Source of the DNA: Anthonomus grandis grandis
Lineage: Eukaryota; Arthropoda; Insecta; Coleoptera; Curculionidae
Direction: 5' to 3'
DNA length: 64,000 nt
NCBI RefSeq assembly: GCF_022605725.1
Contig: NC_065548.1
Span: 4,993,644-5,057,643 of the forward strand
A program made the translations under genes and the position numbers. Positions 34,545-44,399 of the stretch are shown piece after piece; position 1 is the first letter of the stretch, and each line of letters opens with the position of its first letter. The notes beneath the pieces are model-generated. The model was not told where the DNA came from and ran no database searches. It saw nothing but the letters and a program-made list of their open reading frames with translations.

Positions 34545-34705
34545 TATACCGGGTGTACACGAAACACCTGCGCATCGAGAACAGGGTTTTTGTGTACATT
34601 GGGCAGCTCCATGTTTTAATGGAAGAATAATAAACGGGGTATTTAAATATTGCCATATACAGAAAGGGACGTAACTGTGTTATCTTAATTGGCACACCCT
34701 ATATA
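34545..34705. mobile_element. Possible short MITE
   Basis: The left end ATATACCGGGTGTACACG and the right end, whose complement is TATATAGGGTGTGCC, form an imperfect terminal inverted repeat about 160 bp apart, with TA next to both ends. Similarity is limited, so this is tentative. Confidence 0.3.
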
Positions 34706-35890
34706 TCATATTCGATAACTCGTAAATCCTTTTACTGAAGTAGTGCCCTACTTCCCATCCAATATGTTATAATATAAAGGGACTGTTATATAAAATAACA
34801 AATTTAGGCCCCCCTGTATGTGGCTAAAGCTCTGTATTCGAAATAATTGTGTACCAAATAGATTTCTTAGGTTAGAATGTTAAGGACACAATGCACTAAT
34901 AAAACGACTTCGTTTAATATGTCGCGCATATTAAAGTGAATGTTAGTACGTCTCGTGCCTAATTCCTTAACGTTTCTTATTTTTTAAAAAATGTCAAAAA
35001 AATTTAAAAAGAAAACGGGGCTCCGCCATTTTGTTTGTTTGTCTAATTTTCGATCCCAAAAAACCGTGTAACAATAATTTAAGTAATATATTATACGATA
35101 TGTAATTTTTTCTGTAAGTAAATGTCACGGCCTCGCTCATATTGTATGTAATAGTTATTGTAATTCGATGTAAGATCTGCTATAGAGATGTGTCCTTATA
35201 TTATTTACATTCCAACTTGTCGCATATTATATTATATATTATATATATATATATATAAATACAAAATAAATTTACTGAACAATGATGGTGATGATGATAA
35301 TGTCTGTTTGCAATAAAAAGAGTCAGTAACTGAGCTTGTGTTTTATTTTACTCAACACTTTTTCTCATGGATAGTGACTTTCTAATCAATGTCATAAGTG
35401 CAAAAAATAATTTTATATGTGCATAAATAAAATAATTATTAGAAAAATGTATTTATTCGCCTATACATTTAGGCTAAAATAAATAATCTACACAGTATAG
35501 GGCTAACAGAAGACTAGATTTGCCTTAAAAGTAGATCATATAAATCATATAATTGTGGCTACATCACAAAATGGCCAATAATGGCGAAAATTTAAATTTT
35601 CCAAGCTTTTGGTCTTTAAAAGGTGAGTACAGACAAGAAACTATTTGAAATCTGCATAAATAAATTTATTACAGGAAAAATATATTCAATTGTTTACCTA
35701 CTAATAGTGGAAAGTCGAAAATTCACACGAATTGTACGAACACTTTAAATTATTTAATTTTAAATTTTAAATCTTTTCAAAAATTTCAAAATTTTCAAGG
35801 CTTTTGAGTTTCTAAGAAAATTTGGAAAATTAAGTATTTCAGGTGAAAAATATTTACTTGGGAATTACTTGAAATTTTCACAATATTTAA
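34706..35890. other. AT-rich spacer with an (AT)n run
   Basis: An AT microsatellite lies at about 35224-35258 and an AATAAA shortly after it near 35268. Otherwise there is no identifiable feature up to the BEL/Pao target site TTTAA at 35886-35890. Confidence 0.4.
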
Positions 35891-36373
35891 TGTTGTGGAA
35901 ACACAACCCATTTCTCCCAAATTATTAAGCTTATCTCTTAATCCTCTTTCTCGTTGATTTCTTTGTATTGTTATTGAAATAATTGTCACGCTCGCTACCG
36001 GCCCCTCCCCGAAAAATCTAAAAATAGATCATAAGCACGGAAAAGATGCAGTTGCCCGCCACTCGCTCTTCGGGTGTAATAAAAAGATCTCGGTCCCTTG
36101 TCCCAGTGACACTTTTTTCTTATTCTCTCGTTTCGCGGCTAAAAGCCAAAACTCTCGGCAATAGAGTAAATACTCCTAATAAAAGCAACAAAATACTCGT
36201 AAATTTCTCGTTCTCGCTTAATCTCGAAGCTAAGTCTGTTAAATAAGTTAGTTAGTAATTACTGTATTGTGTGCACTGTGCAGTAATATAAACTATTAGA
36301 TTATAAGCAATTCAACGCTCTTTTTATTCTTCCATTGAACCAGCGCAATCCCAGTAATGTTTACTCTCAAACA
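35891..36373 (+). repeat. 5' LTR of the BEL/Pao element
   Basis: 483 bp, TGTTGTGGAAACACAACCCA at the start and CTCAAACA at the end. The first 18 bases include a short inverted repeat (TTGTG/CACAA). Contains an AATAAA-like signal near 36078. The 66-codon frame starting at 36046 is only LTR sequence. Confidence 0.96.
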
Positions 36374-36375
36374 TT

Positions 36376-36393
36376 TGGTCCTTCGAGCCGGAT
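36376..36393 (+). other. Primer binding site, tRNA-Tyr type
   Basis: TGGTCCTTCGAGCCGGAT starts 2 nt after the 5' LTR. It is complementary to the 3' end of animal tRNA-Tyr as I recall it (…CCGGCTCGAAGGACCA), the primer for minus-strand DNA synthesis. Confidence 0.8.
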
Positions 36394-37032
36394 AATATGG
36401 AAGAAAATTGTTGCAATTGCTTATAATTTCTGAATCTGTCTTGTGTTGTTCCCGAGAAGCAACGTTTTGACTCGCCGCTGTGCTAGGCAAATGAGTATGA
36501 AGTACAATAATTACTGTTGGATGTATGAAGCCCTGGTTATGTTATGGTTGCTGCCCTTCGACATTCCATTTAACTTATGGGTATGGCTCTAGCTCCTGTT
36601 GTTTGTAGAAGACAGATAAGTATATACAAACTTTCTGAACTGGTGAGTGTTTTTCACTAATATCTATTTAAACAAAAACAATAAATAAAATACTTTTGGT
36701 AGTGACTAAAGTGTTTGTGCTCGTTTTATTTTATTCTCGTTGACTGTTAAGTAAATTAAAGTTATCTCAATTTTGGTCTGGCTCTCTACCAGGACCGTAT
36801 TAACAAATTTGTTAAAAAAGTAATATTTTTATTTTTTGACGTAACTCATACATAAATGCATGTACATATTTAGCTTTAGTGGATATTATATAGTATACAT
36901 TTAGCATATAGAAATTTAGACTAAAATTGTGTAGTTTCCTGGGGGTATTCCCTCTCTTATAATTATAGGTCTAGCTCTCGGTTATAGGTCTATGTAAATA
37001 ATTTTAGTAAGTTTGTTATATTTTAACACAAA

Positions 37033-40000
37033 ATGTCTCTTGAAAAGTTAAAAACTGAGCGCAAAAACAGCAAATCTGGTCTAACGAGAGCCATAAATTG
37101 GTTAAGTAATAATCAAGATACAATCACTGATATTAGTCAAGTTCAAATTCGTCAAGAAGGTTTAAAAAAACATTTTGATAGATATAATGTGGCTCAAGAC
37201 CAAATTGAGGGTTTTCCTCAGGCTTCTTCTACCGAGGAAGATGCTGATAAGGAAAATAGGCTAGAAACTGAAAATAAATTCTATGATACTCTTGCTCAAT
37301 ATGAAAATTGTATTAAAAAATTGTCTGTTTCAACTCTACAAAATGTAAACTTACCCCAGGATACCTCACATAGAATTGCAGGTGTAAAATTACCCGATAT
37401 TACCATAGCGCCCTTTAATGGTAACGCTGCCCAGTGGCACTCTTTCTATGAACTGTTTGACTCTTTAATTATTCGAAATGTTAATTTATCTAATGTACAG
37501 CGCTTTTTCTATTTAAAATCTTTCTTAAGAGGGGAAGCTTTAAAGTTAGTAGACTCATTGCAAGTAACTAATGAAAATTTTACTACCGCTATTGACATTT
37601 TAAAAAGTAGGTATGAGAATTTAAATTGTATTGTTAATGCTCACTTTAGTTCTCTCTTAGATGCTCCTAGCCTTTTTAAATGTAACTCAAAAAATCTTAG
37701 AGAATTTTTAATGAACTGTAAAACAAATTTAGAGTCATTAAAAAATTTAAAGCTAACAGAATCCCAGGCATATGAATGTTTGTTAATTTATATACTTCAA
37801 AAGAAAATAGATTATGGTACACGTAGACTGTTCGAGCAAGAGCGAGACATTGCAATGTTGCCGAACCTTGATGAATTTTTTGAATTTTTGGATAAAAGGT
37901 GTGTCATTTTGGAAAATTTATCAAGCTCTGAAAGTCATAGCAATAGAAGGCAGGATAAGGTTTCTCTTTTTGTGAATAAGCAACAACATTCTCAAATAAA
38001 TACTTTCTTATGTCCCTTTTGCAATAACAATGGTCATCGAATTTATTCTTGCCAAAAGTTTATACACTTACCCCATTCTGAAAAAATAAAATTTGTTGAC
38101 TTGAAAAAACTTTGTCCAAACTGCCTCGGAACAAAACATTCAATAAATGATTGCAGTTCTACCCACAAATGTGCTGAGTGTAATAAAAAACATCACACAA
38201 TTTTACACAATCAATACTCACCTCGACAGAATAGTCAAACCAATAATAATTATCCACCCCGACTCCAACATCATAATAATTCTCGAAACAATGTATCTCG
38301 TATGCAAAATGAAAGACCTCTCAATGAACAAACAGTTCAACCCTCTTTTGATAATCAGGTACCCTGTAGCTCAAGTTTCTCTGCCCTTTCCACAAAGAAT
38401 ACACAAATTCTCCTAGCCACCGCGCAAGTGACTTTGTACAATAAATATAATGTGCCTATCCAGGCCAAAATATTACTGGACAATGGATCTCAGAATTCAT
38501 TTATCACCTCTCGTTTAGTAAACCAACTTGGATTCAAACCCTATAATCAAACATTACACATATCTGGAATTTCGCAAAACAGTACTATATCAAGCAAAAT
38601 GATAGATATTGTTCTTTACTCTAATGTAAGTCAAGATAAATATTTTAAGGTATCTTGTGCAGTATTAGATAAAATAACCCATCAACTTCCCCAAGTTTCG
38701 ATCCAGGTTGATAAGTTAAAAATACCTAGTGATATTTTTGAAAAACTCGCAGACCCTGGATTTTTCACTCCATCTGATATAGACATACTGGTTGGTGCTG
38801 ACGTTTATTATTCTCTCTTGTCCAGGGGTATTTTTGAGTTAGGTACTAATTATCCTACTCTACTGAACACGCACTTAGGTTGGATAGTAGCCGGTAATGT
38901 ACCACTACACTGTTCAGCGCTTCATTTACGTTCAGAGTTACAACTCTCACGTTGTAACTTTTCTCAAGAAATCCATTCTCCTTCAAACTTAGATTTAGAC
39001 AACAGTCTGTGTAAATTTTGGAATACTGAAAAAATTTTTGAAGATATTCCCCTTGCACCTGAAGATGAACAAGCAGAAGAAATATTTGTTTTAAAGACCC
39101 AAGTACTAAAAAGTGGCTCCTATCAAGTTGATATTCCCCTCAAGTCGCCAGTTGAGCATCTTAAGTTGGGTGACTCATACACTATTGCCGAAAAACGATT
39201 TTTCCTTCTTGAAAAGCGGTTTCAAAAGGACCCTTCTTTGTTTTCTCGTTATAAGCAATTTATAGATGAATATGTCTCTCTTGGACATGCGCAATACATC
39301 CCTCTCACTCTCATTACTCCAAAATCTGAAAACAAATATTTTATTCCTCATTTATGTGTCATTCGTGAGTCTAGCGCGACCACGAAGCTTCGAGTCGTCT
39401 TTGACGCTTCCTCTAAGAGTTCAACAGGATATTCTTTGAATGACGTAACACTCAAAGGTTTTACAGTTCAGCCTGAACTGTATGACATCTTATGCCGTTT
39501 CAGAACCTTTAGATATGTCTTAACCACTGACATTGAAAAAATGTACCGTCAGGTGTCAATAAACCCTGAACACAGATTTCTACAAAATATTTTATGGAGA
39601 GATAACCCCAAAAATCCATTAAGTTGCATAGAGCTCTCAACGGTAACTTATGGAACCAATTTTGCACCTTTTGTTTGCACTCGCGTGTTAAATGAAATTG
39701 CTCAAATCAATTCACAAAAGTTTCCCTTAGCCTCTGAAGCAATTATGACGCAATGTTTCATGGACGACGTTTTGGCCGGTTGTGACAAGTACTGTGAATT
39801 GCAGACCCTTTATGACGAACTCACTGAAATGCTTAAAATATCTGGTTTTAATTTGCACAAATGGTGCTCAAATTCACAGAAATTTTTGAGTCAGGTCTCT
39901 GAAAAAGTTACTCACGAGTACAACATGAACTTTGATGATACTCCTAATAAAGTATTAGGTTTGAAATGGTATCCAGTTGAGGATGTACTTTGTATCTCTA

Positions 40001-42375
40001 CGCCCCAAGTCCCTCAGACAGATCTCTTAACAAAAAGAATGGTTTTATCGACTATTGCCCAATGTTTTGATCCATTGGGTCTAGTAAATCCTGTTATTGT
40101 CCAAGGAAAAATTTTGATGCAAATTCTTTGGTGTAAAAAGTTGCATTGGGACACAATTATCACAGATGAAACTATCATATCAAAATGGAATGATTTTATT
40201 AAACACATATCTCTTCTTCAAGGTTTAAAAATTTCTCGGAATTTATTTCTCAATAAAACTATCAAAAATGTTGAATACCACGGTTTTGCAGATGCCAGCT
40301 TAGCTGCTTATGGAGCATGCATATACCTTCGCGTTATTTACTCAGACAACACGGTCACATGTAATTTGATTTCATCCAAATCAAAGGTTGCTCCGATTAA
40401 GAGTATTTCACTTCCTAAACTTGAATTGTGTGGCATCGTTCTATTAGCTAAGCTTACTCAGAGAATAGTAAAGAGTTTTGAGAAGAATCTTAAATCAAAA
40501 ATTACCTCTATAAATCTATGGTCTGACTCGCAAATAGCTCTCGCTTGGTGTAAAAGTCACCCTAGTAGGTGGACTGTGTTTGTAGCTCATCGAGTATCCC
40601 TAGTTCAGGATCTTACTTCTGATTGTGTGTGGCGATACATTAAATCGTCCGAGAATCCAGCAGATATGTTATCTAGAGGACTATTTTCTCAAGACATTTT
40701 AAAATCTGGATTTTGGTTTCACGGGCCAAAGTTCTTAAATTCGATGGATTTAAATTTGAAAGCCTTTGATACTCCCTCCAAAGAAACTAATCTTCCAGAA
40801 GAACGAAAGGTTAATTTACACGTAGTAGAAACCTTTTCGTCTCGACAAAGTGAATTCTGGCATGATTTGTTTTTAAAGTTTTCTAGTTTTTCTAGGCTTC
40901 AACGAGTAATCGCATACATTTTGCGTTTTATTCATAACTCCAAAAATAAATTAAGTAGATCTGATGGCGCTCTGACAGTCACAGAACTTAGTTCAGTTCT
41001 TCAACTAATAGTTCAGATACTTCAAAAAAAATATTTTTCTAAAGAAATCTGTGAGCTTAAAAGTAATAAGCCTCTCTCTAACAAGAACTTAATTTCCCTA
41101 AAACCCTTTGTGGACACTTTTGGCATTCTAAGAGTTGGTGGTAGGTTGGATTATGCTGAAGTCTCTTACGATCAAAAACATCCAATCCTTCTTCCAGCAA
41201 ACGATTATGTCGTCTCTCTCATGCTCTCACGTGAACATAAACGTTTAGGTCACGCTGGGCCGCAAAACGTACTCTCAAATTTCAGACTTAGATTCTGGCC
41301 CTTAAATGGCTTGCGCCAAATTAAACGCTTAATTAGGAATTGCACAGTCTGTTTTCGATTCAATGCCCAGACAAATCAGCAAATTATGGCTAGTCTCCCA
41401 AAAGAAAGAATAACAATTTCACGACCATTTCAAAAAGTTGGTGTAGATTTTGGTGGTCCTTTTTTTCTCAAATCCTCAAGGCTTCGAAAAGCCAATGTTA
41501 TTAAAGGTTACATTGCTCTATTCGTGTGTATGTCCACAAAAGCCGTTCATCTTGAGATAGTCTCGAGTTTATCTACTGAAGCCTTTCTAATGACATTTAA
41601 ACGATTTATTTCTCGAAGAGGCAATCCCACAGTTGTGTTCAGTGATAATGCAACAAATTTTGCAGGCGCAAGAAATCAATTAAGAGAACTGTACGAGTTT
41701 TTCCGAATTGACAAACAGTATGATGCTTTGAAAACGTTTCTAACTCAAAACGAAACCGAATGGAGGTTTATTCCCCCTCGATCTCCTCACTGGGGAGGTA
41801 TCTGGGAGTCCGCAATTAAAAGCACAAAGTATCATCTATACCGAATTATGAAGAATTCTCAGTTTACGTTTGAAGAGTTTAGTACTATTCTTTGCCAGAT
41901 AGAGGCTATTTTAAATTCTCGGCCGCTTTGCTCTATGTCTAACGATCCCTCTGACTTCTCCTCATTGACCCCTGGTCATTTTTTAATAGGTACGTCCCTA
42001 ACGGCCTATCCTGAAAAGGACTTAAAGAAAATTCCCGAAAATAGACTCTCTTTTTGGCAGAGATGTTCACAGATCCAACAAATTTTTTGGAAACGATGGA
42101 CTGTAGAGTACCTAAATCGTCTCCAAAATCGACCAAAATGGTTTCGGTCATCCAAAAATCTCGAAGTTAATGATTTGGTCCTCCTCAAAGAGGATGGAAC
42201 TCCCCCTCTTAAATGGCCTCTAGCTAGAGTGACTGAGGTTATGAAGGGTGCAGATGGAAGAGTCAGGGTGGTTAAACTCAAAACTACTGACGGATATTAT
42301 ACCAGACCTATCACAAAGGTCTGTCCGCTACCCCAAGAAAACGTTCAAGTTTCTCTTACTGAATCTGATAAATAA
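37033..42375 (+). CDS. BEL/Pao gag-pol polyprotein, 1780 residues, intact
   Basis: One polyprotein for particle formation, reverse transcription and integration. In order: gag region with a DUF1759-type segment (~125-290, PFNGNAAQWHSFYELF); three zinc-knuckle-like motifs (~327-392, CPFC…GHRIYSC, CPNC…HSINDC, CAEC…HHTILH); aspartic protease with active-site DNGS (D483); reverse transcriptase (~740-950) with VVFDASSK and catalytic FMDD (909-912); RNase H (~1083-1200, FADAS, LPKLELCG, WSDSQIAL); integrase zinc finger (H1402…C1437, C1440) and catalytic D1472, D1538, E1592; and a DUF5641-type C-terminus (~1660-1765). The ATG at 37033 has a favourable ACAAAATG context and lies 660 nt after the LTR. 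No stop or frameshift interrupts it. BEL/Pao order and FMDD (instead of Gypsy YIDD) support the class. Confidence 0.97.
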   Translation: MSLEKLKTERKNSKSGLTRAINWLSNNQDTITDISQVQIRQEGLKKHFDRYNVAQDQIEGFPQASSTEEDADKENRLETENKFYDTLAQYENCIKKLSVSTLQNVNLPQDTSHRIAGVKLPDITIAPFNGNAAQWHSFYELFDSLIIRNVNLSNVQRFFYLKSFLRGEALKLVDSLQVTNENFTTAIDILKSRYENLNCIVNAHFSSLLDAPSLFKCNSKNLREFLMNCKTNLESLKNLKLTESQAYECLLIYILQKKIDYGTRRLFEQERDIAMLPNLDEFFEFLDKRCVILENLSSSESHSNRRQDKVSLFVNKQQHSQINTFLCPFCNNNGHRIYSCQKFIHLPHSEKIKFVDLKKLCPNCLGTKHSINDCSSTHKCAECNKKHHTILHNQYSPRQNSQTNNNYPPRLQHHNNSRNNVSRMQNERPLNEQTVQPSFDNQVPCSSSFSALSTKNTQILLATAQVTLYNKYNVPIQAKILLDNGSQNSFITSRLVNQLGFKPYNQTLHISGISQNSTISSKMIDIVLYSNVSQDKYFKVSCAVLDKITHQLPQVSIQVDKLKIPSDIFEKLADPGFFTPSDIDILVGADVYYSLLSRGIFELGTNYPTLLNTHLGWIVAGNVPLHCSALHLRSELQLSRCNFSQEIHSPSNLDLDNSLCKFWNTEKIFEDIPLAPEDEQAEEIFVLKTQVLKSGSYQVDIPLKSPVEHLKLGDSYTIAEKRFFLLEKRFQKDPSLFSRYKQFIDEYVSLGHAQYIPLTLITPKSENKYFIPHLCVIRESSATTKLRVVFDASSKSSTGYSLNDVTLKGFTVQPELYDILCRFRTFRYVLTTDIEKMYRQVSINPEHRFLQNILWRDNPKNPLSCIELSTVTYGTNFAPFVCTRVLNEIAQINSQKFPLASEAIMTQCFMDDVLAGCDKYCELQTLYDELTEMLKISGFNLHKWCSNSQKFLSQVSEKVTHEYNMNFDDTPNKVLGLKWYPVEDVLCISTPQVPQTDLLTKRMVLSTIAQCFDPLGLVNPVIVQGKILMQILWCKKLHWDTIITDETIISKWNDFIKHISLLQGLKISRNLFLNKTIKNVEYHGFADASLAAYGACIYLRVIYSDNTVTCNLISSKSKVAPIKSISLPKLELCGIVLLAKLTQRIVKSFEKNLKSKITSINLWSDSQIALAWCKSHPSRWTVFVAHRVSLVQDLTSDCVWRYIKSSENPADMLSRGLFSQDILKSGFWFHGPKFLNSMDLNLKAFDTPSKETNLPEERKVNLHVVETFSSRQSEFWHDLFLKFSSFSRLQRVIAYILRFIHNSKNKLSRSDGALTVTELSSVLQLIVQILQKKYFSKEICELKSNKPLSNKNLISLKPFVDTFGILRVGGRLDYAEVSYDQKHPILLPANDYVVSLMLSREHKRLGHAGPQNVLSNFRLRFWPLNGLRQIKRLIRNCTVCFRFNAQTNQQIMASLPKERITISRPFQKVGVDFGGPFFLKSSRLRKANVIKGYIALFVCMSTKAVHLEIVSSLSTEAFLMTFKRFISRRGNPTVVFSDNATNFAGARNQLRELYEFFRIDKQYDALKTFLTQNETEWRFIPPRSPHWGGIWESAIKSTKYHLYRIMKNSQFTFEEFSTILCQIEAILNSRPLCSMSNDPSDFSSLTPGHFLIGTSLTAYPEKDLKKIPENRLSFWQRCSQIQQIFWKRWTVEYLNRLQNRPKWFRSSKNLEVNDLVLLKEDGTPPLKWPLARVTEVMKGADGRVRVVKLKTTDGYYTRPITKVCPLPQENVQVSLTESDK

Positions 42376-42496
42376 TAAATCTCTAAATTTTTATTCTTGC
42401 TCTCATTATTCTATTGGTCCTTCGAGTTAATGTTACTTTTTATAGTAAATCTCTTAATTCTCTTTTTGCTTTGTTTGAAGCTAACAGCTTCAACTC

Positions 42497-42506
42497 GGGG
42501 GCAGAA
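42497..42506 (+). other. Polypurine tract of the BEL/Pao element
   Basis: GGGGGCAGAA directly precedes the 3' LTR, in the position for plus-strand priming. It is interrupted by one pyrimidine. Confidence 0.65.
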
Positions 42507-42989
42507 TGTTGTGGAAACACAACCCATTTCTCCCAAATTATTAAGCTTATCTCTTAATCCTCTTTCTCGTTGATTTCTTTGTATTGTTATTGAAATAATT
42601 GTCACGCTCGCTACCGGCCCCTCCCCGAAAAATCTAAAAATAGATCATAAGCACGGAAAAGATGCAGTTGCCCGCCACTCGCTCTTCGGGTGTAATAAAA
42701 AGATCTCGGTCCCTTGTCCCAGTGACACTTTTTTCTTATTCTCTCGTTTCGCGGCTAAAAGCCAAAACTCTCGGCAATAGAGTAAATACTCCTAATAAAA
42801 GCAACAAAATACTCGTAAATTTCTCGTTCTCGCTTAATCTCGAAGCTAAGTCTGTTAAATAAGTTAGTTAGTAATTACTGTATTGTGTGCACTGTGCAGT
42901 AATATAAACTATTAGATTATAAGCAATTCAACGCTCTTTTTATTCTTCCATTGAACCAGCGCAATCCCAGTAATGTTTACTCTCAAACA
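42507..42989 (+). repeat. 3' LTR of the BEL/Pao element
   Basis: 483 bp, apparently identical to the 5' LTR by base-by-base reading. Followed by the TTTAA target duplication (42990-42994). Confidence 0.96.
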
Positions 42990-42994
42990 TTTAA

Positions 42995-43329
42995 TTTGGC
43001 CAATTAGGCTTTTACATATTAAAATTTAAGGTAAACTGTAGAATAGCAGCATTGCTAGACGCTTTCAAGGCTTCTTAAACCTTTAAAAACATTGGAAAAT
43101 AATTTTTTTTAAATTAAAATTCTTGGAGTTTATTTAAATTTCATGAAATTTCCAAATTGTTTTATTTTAAAATAAATAAATAAATTAAACATTTACTGCT
43201 TAAATTTCAAAGCTTCGAAATGTTTGTTTTTCAAAATATGAAATTCTTTCTTGAGTAAATATTTTGAAAATTAAGAATTTTTGCTAAGCTAAAACTAGGC
43301 TCTAAGTCAACCTAATTTTAATGATTTTT
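42995..43329. other. Spacer between BEL/Pao element and hairpin-repeat array
   Basis: AT-rich. Contains TGAAATTCTTTCTTGAGTAA (from about 43239), a phrase that reappears in the loop of the large hairpin at 45058-45194. Confidence 0.4.
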
Positions 43330-44330
43330 TTCTTTTTTTCAACCAAAAACATATTTTCAAGTTAATTTCATTATTCCAGGCAGTTGAGCTAGAAGCTTTC
43401 GTTAACTGCCTGGAATTTATTTCGGTTTATTTAAAAATTAAAACGCCTATAATTTTAAAGGTAAATTGCAAGAAAACTAGGCTTTAAAGTAACCAAATTT
43501 TAAGGATTTTTCCTTTTTTTCAAGCAAAAACATATTTTCAAGTTAATTTCATTATTCCAGGCAGTTGAGCTAGAAACTTTCGTTAACTGACTGGAATTTA
43601 TTTCGCTTTATTTAAAAATTAAAGCGCCTATAATTTTAAAGACAAATTGCAAGAAAACTAGGCTTTAAAGTAACCAAATTTTAAGGATTTCTCCTTTTTT
43701 TCAAGCAAAACAATATCTTCAAGTTAATTTCATTATTCCAGGCAGTTGAGCTAGAAACTTTCGTTAACTGCCTGGAATTTATTTCGCTTTATTTAAAAAT
43801 TAAAATGCCTATAATTTTAAAGGCAAATTGCAAGAAAACTAGGCTTTAAAGTAACCTAATTTTAAGGATTTTTTTTTTTTTTTAAGCCAAAAATATATTT
43901 TCTAGTTATTTTCATTATTCCAGGCAGTTGAGCTGGAAACTTTCGTCAACTGCCTGGAATTTATTTCGGTTTATTTAAAAATTAAAAAACCTTCAACTAT
44001 GAAAGACGATTGCGAGAAAACTAGGCTCTAAGTCAACCTACTTGTAATGATTTTTTCCTTTTTTTCAACCAAAAACATTTTTTCAAGTTAATTTCATTAT
44101 TTCAGGCAGTTGAGCTAGAAACTTTCGTTAAATGCCTGAAATTTATTTCGGTTTATTTAAAAATTAAAACGTCTATAATTTTGAGGGCAAATTGCAAGAA
44201 AACTAGGCTTTAAAGTAACCTGATTTTAAGGATTTTTCCTTTTTTCAACCAAAAATAAATTTTTAAGTTAATTTCATTATTCTAGGGAGTTGTTTATTTA
44301 ATTTTGTAAAAAGGATAATTAGATTTAGGG
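43330..44330 (+). repeat. Hairpin-bearing tandem array, ~181-bp unit, 6 forward copies
   Basis: TTCCAGGCAGTTGAGCTAGA begins at 43374, 43555, 43736 and 43918, with variants at 44101 and 44281. Each is followed ~18 nt later by AACTGCCTGGAA, so most units carry a 12-bp inverted repeat. The rest of the unit (AAAACTAGGCTTTAAAGTAA, CAACCAAAAACATATTTT) is well conserved. Confidence 0.92.
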
Positions 44331-44399
44331 ATAAGGATAATTAGATTATATAATTAGATTTAAGGCTCTTATATTTCGAAACATCAAAATTTTACCTCT

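Larger units (their letters stand above)
35891..42989 (+). mobile_element. Complete BEL/Pao LTR retrotransposon, 7099 bp
   Basis: Two 483-bp LTRs, beginning TGTTG and ending AACA, frame a primer binding site, a single long gag-pol ORF and a polypurine tract. The insertion is flanked by the 5-bp direct repeat TTTAA (35886-35890 and 42990-42994), the target duplication size usual for BEL/Pao. I see no difference between the LTRs, and the ORF is open throughout, so it inserted recently and may be competent. There is no envelope-like gene after gag-pol. It inserted just left of the 43.3-49.1 kb hairpin-repeat array. Confidence 0.96.

Noticed and set aside
36046..36246. 66-codon frame present twice (36046 and 42662)
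   Set aside because: It lies wholly inside the two identical LTRs, which explains the duplication.
42248..42605. Possible extra ORF or envelope-like gene after gag-pol
   Set aside because: Only short shadow frames (60-64 codons) occur between the gag-pol stop and the 3' LTR, with no signal peptide or membrane segment of convincing length.
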